A stretch of 64,000 bases of DNA from Sphingomonas arvum (GTDB lineage: Bacteria; Pseudomonadota; Alphaproteobacteria; Sphingomonadales; Sphingomonadaceae): NCBI RefSeq assembly GCF_026013565.1, contig NZ_JAPDOB010000001.1, forward strand, positions 496,001 through 560,000, read 5' to 3'. The position numbers were made by a program, and so were the translations under genes. Of this stretch, positions 20,201 through 29,528 are shown piece by piece (within the stretch, counting starts at the first letter, position 1; every line of letters begins with the position of its first letter). The notes under the pieces are model-generated. The model was not told the DNA's origin, did not search any database, and saw only the letters and a program-made list of their open reading frames with translations.

Positions 20201-20815
20201 ATGCAGCCCACGACCATCGCCGCGGCGGACGAGCCTGACCGCGGCGTCCGCGGCGCATTGAAATCGGCGACCCGCGCGGCGCACGACCGGGTGGACCAGG
20301 CGTTCGGAGCGTTCGACCTAGCCGATGCCGCAGATTATCGTGACTTCCTGGCCGCGCACCACGCCGTGATCCCGGGCGTGGAGCGTTCCCTCACGATGTC
20401 GCGGGTGGGGCGTGTTCTGCCCGACTGGAACGACCGGCGACGTGGGGAAGCATTGGCGGCCGATCTCGACGATCTCGGTCTGCCGCGCGCCGCACCGGAC
20501 GGTCCCATCGTGGTCGTGGAACCCGCGCGGGCGCTCGGCTGGCTGTACGTCCTGGAGGGCTCCCGGCTTGGTGCGTCGGTCCTCGCCGGCCGGCTGCTCG
20601 CCAACCCCGACGAGCAGTGCCGGCGGGCGAGCCGTTACCTGCGGCACGGCCGCGGTGGAGGCCTCTGGCCCAGCTTCCTGTCGGTGCTCGAGGCATCGAA
20701 GCTTTCGCACGTCGAGTTCGATGCGGCCCTCGCGGGCGCCCTTGAGCTCTTTGCCCTGTTCGAGGCTGCAGCCGTTGCGGCGCTTCGCAACTCGGCAGCC
20801 CACCCTGATCAGTAG
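20201..20815 (+). CDS. bphO: Heme oxygenase, bacterial BphO/HmuO-like
   Basis: The 204-residue protein fits the alpha-helical heme oxygenase family that opens heme to biliverdin, CO and iron. 'SATRAAHDRVDQAF' places the likely proximal heme ligand at His28, and 'GWLYVLEGSRLGASVL' is the family's distal-helix signature. The start is ATG 20201; upstream in-frame sequence overlaps the divergent receiver gene. In many bacteria this family supplies biliverdin to bacteriophytochromes; the adjacent receiver gene points that way, but no phytochrome gene is visible. An iron-acquisition role is the alternative. Confidence 0.87.
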   Translation: MQPTTIAAADEPDRGVRGALKSATRAAHDRVDQAFGAFDLADAADYRDFLAAHHAVIPGVERSLTMSRVGRVLPDWNDRRRGEALAADLDDLGLPRAAPDGPIVVVEPARALGWLYVLEGSRLGASVLAGRLLANPDEQCRRASRYLRHGRGGGLWPSFLSVLEASKLSHVEFDAALAGALELFALFEAAAVAALRNSAAHPDQ

Positions 20816-21267
20816 CAGGCAGCTACAATCCGTTGGTCGTCGCCATCAATGGGCGGACACTCGACCTGTGGCTCGACTACTGGGAAGCGCAGTTGGAACG
20901 ATGCGAGGCGGGGCAAGACGGGCTGGGCCGGGCGATCGGCGCTTACTTCGAGTTCGCCCTGGTTCATCGGCACGTGTAAGCAGCGATCTACGAATTCCGA
21001 CTGCCCGACGACACCCACCCGGGCGACGGCTATCGCGACAAGGTGCGTGCGATCATGGCGGTGGTGCAGCGGGAAGTGGCGGCGGTCGTGCCGGCCGCGC
21101 GGCGCGAGGAAAGCGCGGCGTTGACGCGTTCCCTGCTGGCGACCGTGCGTGGCCGGTGCTCCTTCACGATCAAAGGGACGTTCCGGATCCTAGGCGAAGA
21201 CGATTCGCTGGCCGCTGCGCGCGCCCGGGTAGCGGCCGCCAAGGCGCGTTACGATGATCCGGCCTGA
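20816..21267 (+). pseudogene. Decayed TetR-family regulator gene
   Basis: One frame reads 'YNPLVVAINGRTLDLWLDYW', continues through 'FEFALVHRHV', meets a TAA stop at about 20978-20980, then carries on in the same frame with 'AAIYEFRLPDDTHPGDGYRD' and 'GRCSFTIKGTFRILGEDDSL' to a TGA at 21267. This resembles the C-terminal ligand domain of a TetR regulator. The DNA-binding half is absent: after the heme oxygenase stop only 'GSYN' resembles the end of an HTH, joined directly to 'PLVVAI', as if the HTH and linker were deleted. At least two lesions make function very unlikely. Confidence 0.7.
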
Positions 21268-21300
21268 CATGAGCGCGGATCGGTGCGAGGGAGTGGTCGC

Positions 21301-22644
21301 TTGACCGGACATATTGTGCATCCTCATCTACCCGCCGCTCCGCCGCGCGCGCTGCCCTGGTACCGCCACCTCTACGCGCAGGTGATCGCCGCCATACTCG
21401 CCGGGGCGCTGCTCGGATACCTGGCGCCGCAAACCGCCGAGGCGATGAAGCCGCTCGGCGATGCGTTCATCAAGTTGGTGAAGATGGTCATCGCGCCGGT
21501 CATCTTCTTGACGATCGTTACCGGCATCGCCGGGATGCGCGACCTGGCGCGGGTCGGCCGTGTGGCGGGCAAGGCCTTCGCCTACTTCCTGTTTTTTTCC
21601 ACCCTGGCGCTGCTGATCGGCCTGGCGGTCGCCAACCTCGTCCAGCCGGGCGCCGGGCTGAACATCGATCCCGCAACGCTGGATGCCGGCAAGGTCAACG
21701 ACTATGCCACGAAAGCGCATGCCAGCACGGTGACCGACTTCCTGCTTGGCATGATTCCAGACACGGCCGTTTCGGCGCTGACCTCTGGCAACATCCTGCA
21801 GACACTGCTGGTGGCGGTGCTGTTCGGCATCTCGCTCGCCCTGATCGGAAGCCGGGGCGACCGGATCCTGGGAGCGCTGGAGGACCTGTCAACGATCGTT
21901 TTCAAGCTGGTCGCCATTGTCATGAAGGCAGCCCCGATCGGCGCGTTTGGAGCCATGGCGTTCACCATCGGCGCCTACGGCATCGGCACGCTGGCCAACC
22001 TCGCCAGCCTTGTGGCGACCTTCTACCTGACCTCGCTGGTGTTCGTGCTGGGCGTGCTTGGGATCGTGGCCAGGCTGGCCGGCTTCTCCATCTTCCGGCT
22101 GATCGGTTACCTCAAGGACGAGCTGCTGCTGGTGCTCGGTACGTCATCGTCCGAAAGCGCCTTACCATCGCTGATCGAAAAGCTGGAGCGCGCCGGCTGC
22201 CCCAAGTCGATCGTCGGGCTGGTCGTGCCGACTGGCTATTCGTTCAACCTGGACGGCACCAACATCTACATGACGCTGGCGGCGCTCTTCATCGCCCAGG
22301 CGACCGGTGTGCAGCTTTCGTTCGGCGAGCAGCTCCTGCTGCTGTCGGTCGCGATGCTGTCGTCCAAGGGCGCGGCGGGAGTGACTGGCGCCGGGTTCAT
22401 CACGCTTGCCGCCACCTTGTCGATCGTGCCGTCGGTGCCCGTCGCCGGCATGGCCCTGATCCTGGGGGTGGATCGGTTCATGTCGGAATGCCGTTCGCTG
22501 ACCAATTTCATCGGCAATGCGGTCGCGACGGTCGTGGTGGCGCGGTGGGAAGGCGCGTTCGACCAGGCCAGGTTCGACGCCGCGGTCGCCGGCGAACTGC
22601 CGAGTGTCGACGAACTGCCGGACGGAGCGGTGCAGGCCGACTGA
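21301..22644 (+). CDS. dctA: C4-dicarboxylate:cation symporter
   Basis: The 447-residue protein belongs to the DAACS/SLC1 family. It shows '[17 protein letters not shown]', '[17 protein letters not shown]', the re-entrant serine-rich loop '[17 protein letters not shown]', '[17 protein letters not shown]', and '[19 protein letters not shown]' lining the substrate site. These match DctA, which imports succinate, fumarate and malate with protons or sodium. A TTG start at 21301 is chosen because GAGGGAG lies seven bases upstream; GTG 21283 would add six residues. It follows the TetR remnant and converges on the oxidoreductase gene. Confidence 0.93.
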   Translation: MTGHIVHPHLPAAPPRALPWYRHLYAQVIAAILAGALLGYLAPQTAEAMKPLGDAFIKLVKMVIAPVIFLTIVTGIAGMRDLARVGRVAGKAFAYFLFFSTLALLIGLAVANLVQPGAGLNIDPATLDAGKVNDYATKAHASTVTDFLLGMIPDTAVSALTSGNILQTLLVAVLFGISLALIGSRGDRILGALEDLSTIVFKLVAIVMKAAPIGAFGAMAFTIGAYGIGTLANLASLVATFYLTSLVFVLGVLGIVARLAGFSIFRLIGYLKDELLLVLGTSSSESALPSLIEKLERAGCPKSIVGLVVPTGYSFNLDGTNIYMTLAALFIAQATGVQLSFGEQLLLLSVAMLSSKGAAGVTGAGFITLAATLSIVPSVPVAGMALILGVDRFMSECRSLTNFIGNAVATVVVARWEGAFDQARFDAAVAGELPSVDELPDGAVQAD

Positions 22645-22755
22645 TCCGGAAGAGTTTCGCCGAGGCGGTCGGGCCTTGAGCAGAATGCGGCAGCTGCACA
22701 CCCGGCGCGGCTGGTGCAGCAGGGTCAGCCGCCGCGGGAGCCGGACGACTTCACT

Positions 22756-23502
22756 TCAGATGCCGGCGTACCATTCGTAGTCGCCGCTATCCTCCCAATA
22801 GCCGCCGCGACCGCCGTGGATGCCGGCGAGGCTCTCCACGGCCTCGATCCGCTCCACGAACTTGGCATGCTTGTAGCCCAGTTGCCGTTCCACCCGCAGG
22901 CGCAGCGGGGCTCCGTGCGGGACTTCTAGCGCCCGGTTGTTCATGCCCCAGGCGAGGATCGTCTGCGGGTGGAAGGCGTCCACCAGGTCGATGCTCTCGT
23001 AATAAGGACGGCCGCCCAGCCGGTCCATGCAGTGGAACACGACAAACCGCGCCCGGCTGCTGAGCCCAGCGCCCTTCAGCAGCAGGCCGAGCGGCACGCC
23101 ATGCCATTTGCCGATCGCACTCCAGCCCTCGACGCAGTCGTGCCGCGTGACCTGGGTCCGCACGGGCAGCGCCCTGATCTGCTCCAGCGACAGCGACAAC
23201 GGCTTCGTCACCAGTCCATCCACTCGCAGCCGGTAGTTGGTGAAGCGCTCCGCCAGGTGCCGGGCGTAATCCGGCGTGTCCGGCAGGCGGGTGCCGTTCG
23301 ACCGGAAGATCGGCGACATGTCGGCCTCGCTGTATTCACGCGCGAGGGCGGTCCGGTCGGTGACTAGCCGCTGCGCGCGCATCGTCAGGCCCTCAGCGGA
23401 GCGAAGCACCTGCCGGAACGCGGGGTTGCCGTTCAGCCGATCGCACCCGCTCAGCAGCAGGGCGCTGCCCGAAGCCAGGATAAGTTGCCGCCGATCGATC
23501 AC
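22756..23502 (-). CDS. Molybdopterin-dependent oxidoreductase (sulfite oxidase/YedY fold), Tat lipoprotein
   Basis: The 248-residue protein has the sulfite-oxidase-type molybdopterin domain. 'TRHDCVEGWSAIGKW' contains the predicted molybdenum-ligating Cys123, and 'YYESIDLVDAFHPQTILAW', 'HGAPLRLRVERQLGYKHAKF' follow as in the family. The N terminus 'DRRQLILASGSALLLSGC' combines a twin-arginine motif with a lipobox, suggesting export by Tat as a folded, membrane-anchored enzyme. The start is GTG 23502, overlapping the cytochrome gene stop as GTGA, so the two are translationally coupled. The cytochrome is the likely electron partner. Substrate is unknown; methionine-sulfoxide or other S/N-oxide reduction is possible. 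Confidence 0.88.
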   Translation of the reverse strand: MIDRRQLILASGSALLLSGCDRLNGNPAFRQVLRSAEGLTMRAQRLVTDRTALAREYSEADMSPIFRSNGTRLPDTPDYARHLAERFTNYRLRVDGLVTKPLSLSLEQIRALPVRTQVTRHDCVEGWSAIGKWHGVPLGLLLKGAGLSSRARFVVFHCMDRLGGRPYYESIDLVDAFHPQTILAWGMNNRALEVPHGAPLRLRVERQLGYKHAKFVERIEAVESLAGIHGGRGGYWEDSGDYEWYAGI

Positions 23503-24233
23503 CGCGCTCGCTCCCGCGGCAGGCGGAAGCGCCCAGTGATCATGGACCGGATCTCGTTGACTGGCCCGGACAACAGCACGGCGGTGAGATGGACGACGAT
23601 AAAGCCGGCGATCAGCGCAGCGCAGATGAAGTGCACCGACCGGGCGGACTGCCGCCCCATGAACAGGTCGAGCAGCCACGGCCAGGCCGCATCCATGGCG
23701 GGTGACATGGCCAGGCCGGACAGGATCAGCAACGGCAGCAGCACCAGGATGACGGCGAAGTAGCTCAGCTTCTGCAGTGTATTGTAGCGCACGGCGTCCG
23801 CGCCCGTCGGAAAGCGAAGGCGCGCATGATCCTTGAGGTCCTGCCACAGGTGCCGGGGCCGAAGTTCCTCTCCGCGGGGCACGATGTCGCGGCGCAGGTG
23901 GCCGTTCAGCAGCGACCAGAGCAGGTAGGCGACCAGGCTGGCGCCGAGCACCCAGGCGAAGGCGAGGTGCCAGCGCCTGGCGCCGGCCAGGTCATAGGAA
24001 GACGGGATGGTCGCCCAGCCGGGAAATTGAGGGAGCTCCAGCCAAGCCGGGTCGAAATTGGCGCCGTACTGGCCCCAATAGAGCCGCGGGTGCGCGTTGA
24101 AGATCATCATGCCGCTCATCAGCATCACGAACACCGCGAGCGCGCTGAGCCAGTGCCACAGCCGCGTCGACAACCGGTGCCGCTGGACGACGACTCGCTT
24201 GTCCGCGGGCGCGATGGGATGAGGGTCGTTCAT
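23499..24233 (-). CDS. Cytochrome b561/thiosulfate-reductase-type membrane cytochrome b
   Basis: The 244-residue integral membrane protein has about four hydrophobic helices and histidines suited to b-heme binding ('QRHRLSTRLWHWLSALAVF', 'RRWHLAFAWVLG', 'RSVHFICAALIAGF', 'VVHLTAVLL'). This pattern matches the cytochrome b subunits of formate dehydrogenase, thiosulfate reductase and Ni-hydrogenase. It is followed with a 4-base overlap by the molybdopterin oxidoreductase. Together they form a probable quinol-linked periplasmic redox pair. It is not the YedZ/MsrQ type. Confidence 0.87.
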   Translation of the reverse strand: MNDPHPIAPADKRVVVQRHRLSTRLWHWLSALAVFVMLMSGMMIFNAHPRLYWGQYGANFDPAWLELPQFPGWATIPSSYDLAGARRWHLAFAWVLGASLVAYLLWSLLNGHLRRDIVPRGEELRPRHLWQDLKDHARLRFPTGADAVRYNTLQKLSYFAVILVLLPLLILSGLAMSPAMDAAWPWLLDLFMGRQSARSVHFICAALIAGFIVVHLTAVLLSGPVNEIRSMITGRFRLPRERAR

Positions 24234-24435
24234 CTGTCCGGGCCACAGCCGCTGTAACAGGTCCGGTCAGGCCCCGACAGGGCAAAGGCGGGGGCCGCTG
24301 CCGGCAAGTCGGCCCAACGGTCGTAAAATCTTCGAAGTGTTAACCACCTCTGTTTGTTGATCAGCCGCAAATACCAGCGATTATCCGTGGCTCGACCGGC
24401 CGAACGACACGCGGGCCCGGCGAGCCGGGGGAGCC

Positions 24436-27400
24436 ATGACAGTCATTATTTCGGGGTCGGATTCGACGCAGCGTACCTTGGCTGGCACCGAACTGCTGTG
24501 GGTCAGCTCGGCCACGGCCAAGTACCGCGCCAACGGACCGGTGGTCACCTGGAGCTTCGCGACGCCCAGCAGCAGCGGCGTGCGGGTCGACAATTACGGA
24601 CTGATCGAATCGCTGAACGGCCGGGTGTTCGACACTGGCGTGACGGCCGCCACGGCCGCAACCAGCTTCGACCTGCGCAACCAGGCAGGTGCCTCGATCA
24701 TCGCGGCGACCGACGTCATGCGTGTCCAGGCATCGATCGCGGGCGGCAAGATCACGATCAGCAATAGTGGCCTCATCCAGGCCAACGCGGGCCGCGGATT
24801 CGACATCCAGGAATATCAGGGCCTCGCCAGTTTCTCGTTCACCAACAACACCGGTTCCTCGCTGCAAAGCACGGACGATGGGTTCCATTTCGGCAGCGCG
24901 ATTGCCGGCTCCGCATTCACCGGAACGATCGCAATAACCAATAGCGGAACGATCAAGGCGGTCGGGGCGGCCAGCGGCCAGGCCATCGATCTGTCTGAGG
25001 TGATCGCGTCCGTCGACAACCGGGTGACGGTCACAAACAATGCCGGCGCGACGATCGAAGCTGCCGACTCGGACGCGATCCGTGGCGGGCGCGGCACGAA
25101 GATCGTCAACTCGGGTACCATCCGCAGCCGCAACTTCGATGCATCCTCTACCGGCAACGACGCGATCGATTTCGGGGACAACGCCCGGGGCGCCGTCAAC
25201 AACCTGGCGGGCGGGCAGATCATCGGTGCGCGCCACGGCATCACTGGCACGCAGGCCGTGACGATTAGCAACAGCGGGGCGATCACCGGCCAGGCGGGCA
25301 GCGGAATCCGGCTCGACACGGCGGCCACGGTGACGAGTTCGATCACCAGCAATTCCGGCGCGTCGATCACCGGCAACGCTGCCGCGGGAACCGATGGGGA
25401 CGCGATCCACGTCGGCGGGCTGATCTCCCTTGATAATGGTGGCACCATCAGCGCCATTGGGGGCGGCACCACCGGGCTGACCGAGGCGATCTCGGCTGGC
25501 GGCGGGCAGATCTACAACTACAGTTCGGGCCTGATCGTCAGCAGCCAGCGCGCGATCACGATCGACGACGGCTTCGGGGGCAGCGCTTTCGCCGCGGTTC
25601 GAGTCATCAATTACGGGACGATCACGGGTCAAAATGGGGAAGCCATCTCGATCACCGGATCGTTCGGCGACACCATCTACAACTACAAAGCGATCAACGG
25701 CAGTATCTCGACCGACGGCGGCAATGACCAGATCGTCAACTATGGCGTGATCAACGGTGCCATCTCCCTTGGTGCTGGCGACGACAGCCTGAGCCTGCTG
25801 GTGGGCACCGTCGGAACCGTGGACGGCGGCGCGGGTACCGACTCCATCACCGTTGTCAGCAGCGGCACGATCAACGGCGCCCTGACGGGCGTCGAAACGA
25901 TCGTGCTGGGCTCCACCGTCTACGGAACGCTGGCGACCCTTGACGTCAACGCCAGCCTCGGGGGCGCCGAGATCAGGTTCATCGAGAACGCCCAGACGCT
26001 GAAACTCGGCGCGGGCGCGTTCACGCTCGGCGGCCTGAGCGCCAGGCTGACTGGCTTCTCGGCCGAGGATCGGATTGATCTTGCGGGGTTCGTCGCGACC
26101 AGCGCGACGTTAGGGGCCGGGAATGTCCTGACGGTCACCGGCGCGAACGGGTCGCTGACCATCCAGCTTGACCCAGCCCAGGACTTCAGCGGCAGCCGCT
26201 TCGCCATTACGAGCGACGGCGCCGGTGGCTCGCTGCTCGCCCTGGTCGCGAACGCCGCTCCCGTGGCAAGCGCGTCGGCCAACGCCGGCAACGAGGACGC
26301 GGTGATCAGCGGCAGCGTCGCCGCAACGGACCCGAACGGCGACGTGCTGAGCTACGCCCTGGTTAGCGGGCCGCAGCATGGAACGCTTACTTTCAACCCG
26401 GACGGCACCTATTCCTATGCGCCGGACGCCGACTTCAACGGCACCGACGCGTTCAGCTTCAAGGCTGGCGATGGGGCGCTGGACAGCGCGCCGGCCACGG
26501 TCAGTCTCACGGTCAATCCGCTGAACGATGCGCCGGTCCTGTCCGGAACGCCAGCCACCCTGCCGACCATTGTCGAGGATCAGGCGTTCACCGTCACCGC
26601 GGCGGACCTGCTGGCGGGCTTCAGCGACGTCGACGGTGACGGGCTGTCTGTCGCCAACCTGTCGGCAAGCAGCGGCACGGTGACCGACAATGGGGACGGC
26701 ACCTGGACGGTCAGGCAGGCCGCCGACGTCAACGGTATCGTTGCGCTCGGCTACAGCGTGGTCGACGGTCACGGCGGCAGCGTCGATGCGTCCCTCCGGT
26801 ACGTCATCACCGCGGTGAACGACGCGCCCGTTCTCAGCGGAGTCCAGGCGGCATTGGCCTCCGGCACTGAGGATGCCCCGTACGCGGTGACCGCAGCGCA
26901 GCTGCTCGAGGGCTTCAATGACGTTGATGGCGACACCCTCTCGGTCGCCAACCTGATGGGCAATTCCGGCACCATCACCCGAAACGGCGACGGCAGCTGG
27001 ACCATCACCCAGGCGCCCGACGCAAATGGCCCGGTGACGCTTGGCTACGATGTCGTGGACGGCAACGGCGGCGCTGTCACTGCAACGCGCACCTTCATGG
27101 TCCAGCCGGTCAACGACAACCCTATCCAGGCGGGACAGCCCGCGGCACTCCCGAACGGCTCGGAAGACGTCGCCTACACCGTTTCCGCCGCGCAGCTCCT
27201 GTCAGGCTTCACGGACGTGGATGGTGACCCGTTGTCGGTCGCGGATCTCACCACTGGTCGCGGCACCGTCCAAGACAATGGTGACGGCAGCTGGACCATT
27301 ATGATGCCTGCCAACGGCAACGGGACGGTGACGCTCGATTACCGCGTCGTGGATGGTCGTGGCGGGTCAGTGGCGGCCTCACTCACTTACGAGATCGAGG

Positions 27401-28962
27401 CAGTGAACGATGGCCCCGCACTGACGGGCGCGCAGGCGGTGCTGGACCACGGCACCGAGGACGTCGCCTACACGGTAACTGCCGCCCAGCTATTGGCCGG
27501 TTTCACGGACGCCGACGGCGACGCGCTGGCGGTCGCCGGCCTGACCGCCAGCCGCGGGTCGGTGGTGAACAACGGCAATGGCACGTGGACGGTCACCCAG
27601 GCCCGCGACGCTAACGGTCCGGTGACGCTCAGCTACAACGTCGTGGACGGGCATGGCGGAAGCCTTGCCGCGTCGGTCGGCTACACGGTCGATGCGGTGA
27701 ACGACGCGCCGATTGCGCCTGCCACGCCGACGGTCCTCGCCAATGGGACCGAGGACGTCGCCTACACGGTGAGCGCCGCCCAGCTGCTGGCCGGGTTCAC
27801 CGACGTCGACGGCGATGCCCTTGCGGTCGCCGGCCTGACCGCCAGCCGCGGGTCGGTGGTGAACAACGGCAATGGCACTTGGACGGTCACCCAAGCCCGC
27901 GACGCTAACGGTCCGGTGACGCTCAGCTACAACGTCGTGGACGGGCATGGCGGAAGCCTTGCCGCGTCGCTCGGCTACACTGTCGATGCGGTGAATGACG
28001 CGCCGACCGGCGGGGTCACGATTGCTGGCACCCCCGCCACAGGGCAGCAACTTCGCGCCTCGTCAACCATCGCCGACGCGGACGGGCTTGGACCCGTGTT
28101 TTATCAATGGCTGCTCGACGGCAGGCCAATCATCGGCGCCACGGGCCAGAGCTACGTAATCGCGGCAAACGACCTCAATCACCTGATCAGCGTGACGGCC
28201 AGCTACACGGACGGTGGCGGCGTCCTTGAACGCGTCACCAGCTCGGTGACGCCGGCGATCGTGCTTGGCGCCGGCACCTTCACCGGCACGGCCGGCGCCG
28301 ACACGCTGACGGGCAGCAACTTCGACGATGCGTTGAAGGGCCTTGCCGGCAACGACGTCCTGCGGGGACTCGACGGCAACGACGTGCTGAACGGCGGCGC
28401 CGGCAACGACACGCTGGACGGCGGGTTGGGCAACGACACCGGAAGCTATGTCGATGCGACCGCCGGCGTGAAGGTCAGCCTGGCGGTGTCCGGCGCGCAG
28501 AACACCGGCGGGTCCGGCTTCGACACCCTGATCGGTATCGAGAACCTGCTTGGCTCAGCTTACGGGGACACGCTCACCGGTGACGCGGGTGCCAATCGGC
28601 TGACCGGCGGCGGCGGGGCCGACACGCTGACGGGCGGCGGGGGCGCCGATACATTCGTATTCGACCTGCTCACGACGATCGCCGACAAGGATACGATCAA
28701 GGACTTCGTGTCGGGCGTCGACCATCTGGAGCTGAGCCTCAGCGCCTTTGCCGGCCTTGCCGGCTACGGTGGCGGACAGATGGGCGCTGGCGAGCTCACA
28801 TTCGGCAAGGTGGCTACGTCGACCAACCAGCACCTTCTCTACGACGCGTCCACCGGTGCCCTGATCTACGATGCCGATGGCTCGGGAGCGGGCGCGGCCG
28901 TCACGATCGCGGTCCTGAGCGGTCAGCCGACGCTCGCGGCCAGCGACATCTACCTGATCTGA
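24436..28962 (+). CDS. Large RTX adhesin-like protein with beta-helix and cadherin-like repeats
   Basis: The 1508-residue product starts at ATG 24436 behind GGGGGAG. Residues 1-600 are a beta-helix-like array with many 'NSGTI', 'NYGTITG' and 'ISNSG' turns. A cadherin-type unit (about 606-696, 'NAAPVASASANAGNEDAV') precedes five exact 98-residue repeats (697-1186) of the form 'NDAPxLSG...DVDGDxLSVANL...NGDGTWTV...VVDGHGGS'. An Ig-like segment with 'YQWLLDGRPIIGATGQSY' comes next, then RTX nonapeptides ('LAGNDVLRGLDGNDVLNGG') and a C-terminal 'GGGGADTFVFD...IKDFVSGVDHLELS' region typical of type I secretion. There is no Sec signal. It probably acts in adhesion or biofilm matrix. Confidence 0.9.
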   Translation: MTVIISGSDSTQRTLAGTELLWVSSATAKYRANGPVVTWSFATPSSSGVRVDNYGLIESLNGRVFDTGVTAATAATSFDLRNQAGASIIAATDVMRVQASIAGGKITISNSGLIQANAGRGFDIQEYQGLASFSFTNNTGSSLQSTDDGFHFGSAIAGSAFTGTIAITNSGTIKAVGAASGQAIDLSEVIASVDNRVTVTNNAGATIEAADSDAIRGGRGTKIVNSGTIRSRNFDASSTGNDAIDFGDNARGAVNNLAGGQIIGARHGITGTQAVTISNSGAITGQAGSGIRLDTAATVTSSITSNSGASITGNAAAGTDGDAIHVGGLISLDNGGTISAIGGGTTGLTEAISAGGGQIYNYSSGLIVSSQRAITIDDGFGGSAFAAVRVINYGTITGQNGEAISITGSFGDTIYNYKAINGSISTDGGNDQIVNYGVINGAISLGAGDDSLSLLVGTVGTVDGGAGTDSITVVSSGTINGALTGVETIVLGSTVYGTLATLDVNASLGGAEIRFIENAQTLKLGAGAFTLGGLSARLTGFSAEDRIDLAGFVATSATLGAGNVLTVTGANGSLTIQLDPAQDFSGSRFAITSDGAGGSLLALVANAAPVASASANAGNEDAVISGSVAATDPNGDVLSYALVSGPQHGTLTFNPDGTYSYAPDADFNGTDAFSFKAGDGALDSAPATVSLTVNPLNDAPVLSGTPATLPTIVEDQAFTVTAADLLAGFSDVDGDGLSVANLSASSGTVTDNGDGTWTVRQAADVNGIVALGYSVVDGHGGSVDASLRYVITAVNDAPVLSGVQAALASGTEDAPYAVTAAQLLEGFNDVDGDTLSVANLMGNSGTITRNGDGSWTITQAPDANGPVTLGYDVVDGNGGAVTATRTFMVQPVNDNPIQAGQPAALPNGSEDVAYTVSAAQLLSGFTDVDGDPLSVADLTTGRGTVQDNGDGSWTIMMPANGNGTVTLDYRVVDGRGGSVAASLTYEIEAVNDGPALTGAQAVLDHGTEDVAYTVTAAQLLAGFTDADGDALAVAGLTASRGSVVNNGNGTWTVTQARDANGPVTLSYNVVDGHGGSLAASVGYTVDAVNDAPIAPATPTVLANGTEDVAYTVSAAQLLAGFTDVDGDALAVAGLTASRGSVVNNGNGTWTVTQARDANGPVTLSYNVVDGHGGSLAASLGYTVDAVNDAPTGGVTIAGTPATGQQLRASSTIADADGLGPVFYQWLLDGRPIIGATGQSYVIAANDLNHLISVTASYTDGGGVLERVTSSVTPAIVLGAGTFTGTAGADTLTGSNFDDALKGLAGNDVLRGLDGNDVLNGGAGNDTLDGGLGNDTGSYVDATAGVKVSLAVSGAQNTGGSGFDTLIGIENLLGSAYGDTLTGDAGANRLTGGGGADTLTGGGGADTFVFDLLTTIADKDTIKDFVSGVDHLELSLSAFAGLAGYGGGQMGAGELTFGKVATSTNQHLLYDASTGALIYDADGSGAGAAVTIAVLSGQPTLAASDIYLI
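26524..27993 (+). repeat. Five tandem 294-bp repeats coding for cadherin-like domains
   Basis: Units start at 26524, 26818, 27112, 27406 and 27700 and are all exactly 294 bases. Units 4 and 5 are nearly identical over their last ~175 bases (about 27525-27699 and 27819-27993), differing at only a handful of positions, mostly silent. This suggests recent duplication or gene conversion. Confidence 0.92.
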
Positions 28963-29528
28963 GGTCGCCTGGGGGCAGCCGTTTGGGTGGGGCCGGGCGG
29001 CCGGTTCCACCTCGACTTCACGGAAACCGAGCCGGCCTGCAAGGATCCGGAGCTGGGCGGCTTGGCGCAATAGTAGCGCGGCCGTCTGATCCGATCGTTG
29101 CCGCTTAAATGTGACCAAGCACCTGGGAAGCCAGATGCCCAATGAGCGCGCGGCCGCGGTGTAGCTCCCGACGAGCTCCACAAGCGCGAAGGCGATCAAG
29201 CCCGTCAGGCGTTCGAGGCCGACCTGATTGACAGCGCTCGCAGCGCCGTTGACGAGAACCCGCTTGCCGCGAAGGGATCCGCTGGTGCTGGGGCGGCTGT
29301 GGCGGGTTCGCCTGTCATGGCCGAGACCGATCAGGGATGCCGGCGGGTTTGCGGTCTAGTTCTGACACCGGACCAGTCACATAGTGGAATGGGAACAGGC
29401 TTGCCGCGGTCACACGAACTGCCGCCCACACCGCTGCGGCCTCCCCGCACCCGATCCGTGGTGCAGGCGCGAAGCCCGCCGCTGAGTAGTTCCAGTAGGC
29501 CCACCGGGGCGAGCCATCGGTTCCACTT
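28963..29528. other. Gene-free region between convergent genes
   Basis: This 566-base stretch lies between the stops of the RTX adhesin-like gene and the amidohydrolase fusion. Short open frames on both strands show no recognisable domain, good ribosome-binding site or codon pattern. I see no transposase remnant, tRNA or convincing terminator. Confidence 0.6.

Noticed and set aside
28963-29528. Possible small membrane gene on the minus strand ('LTGLIAFALVELVGSYTAAA')
   Set aside because: The frame runs antisense into the adhesin-like gene, lacks a clear start signal, and has no recognised family.
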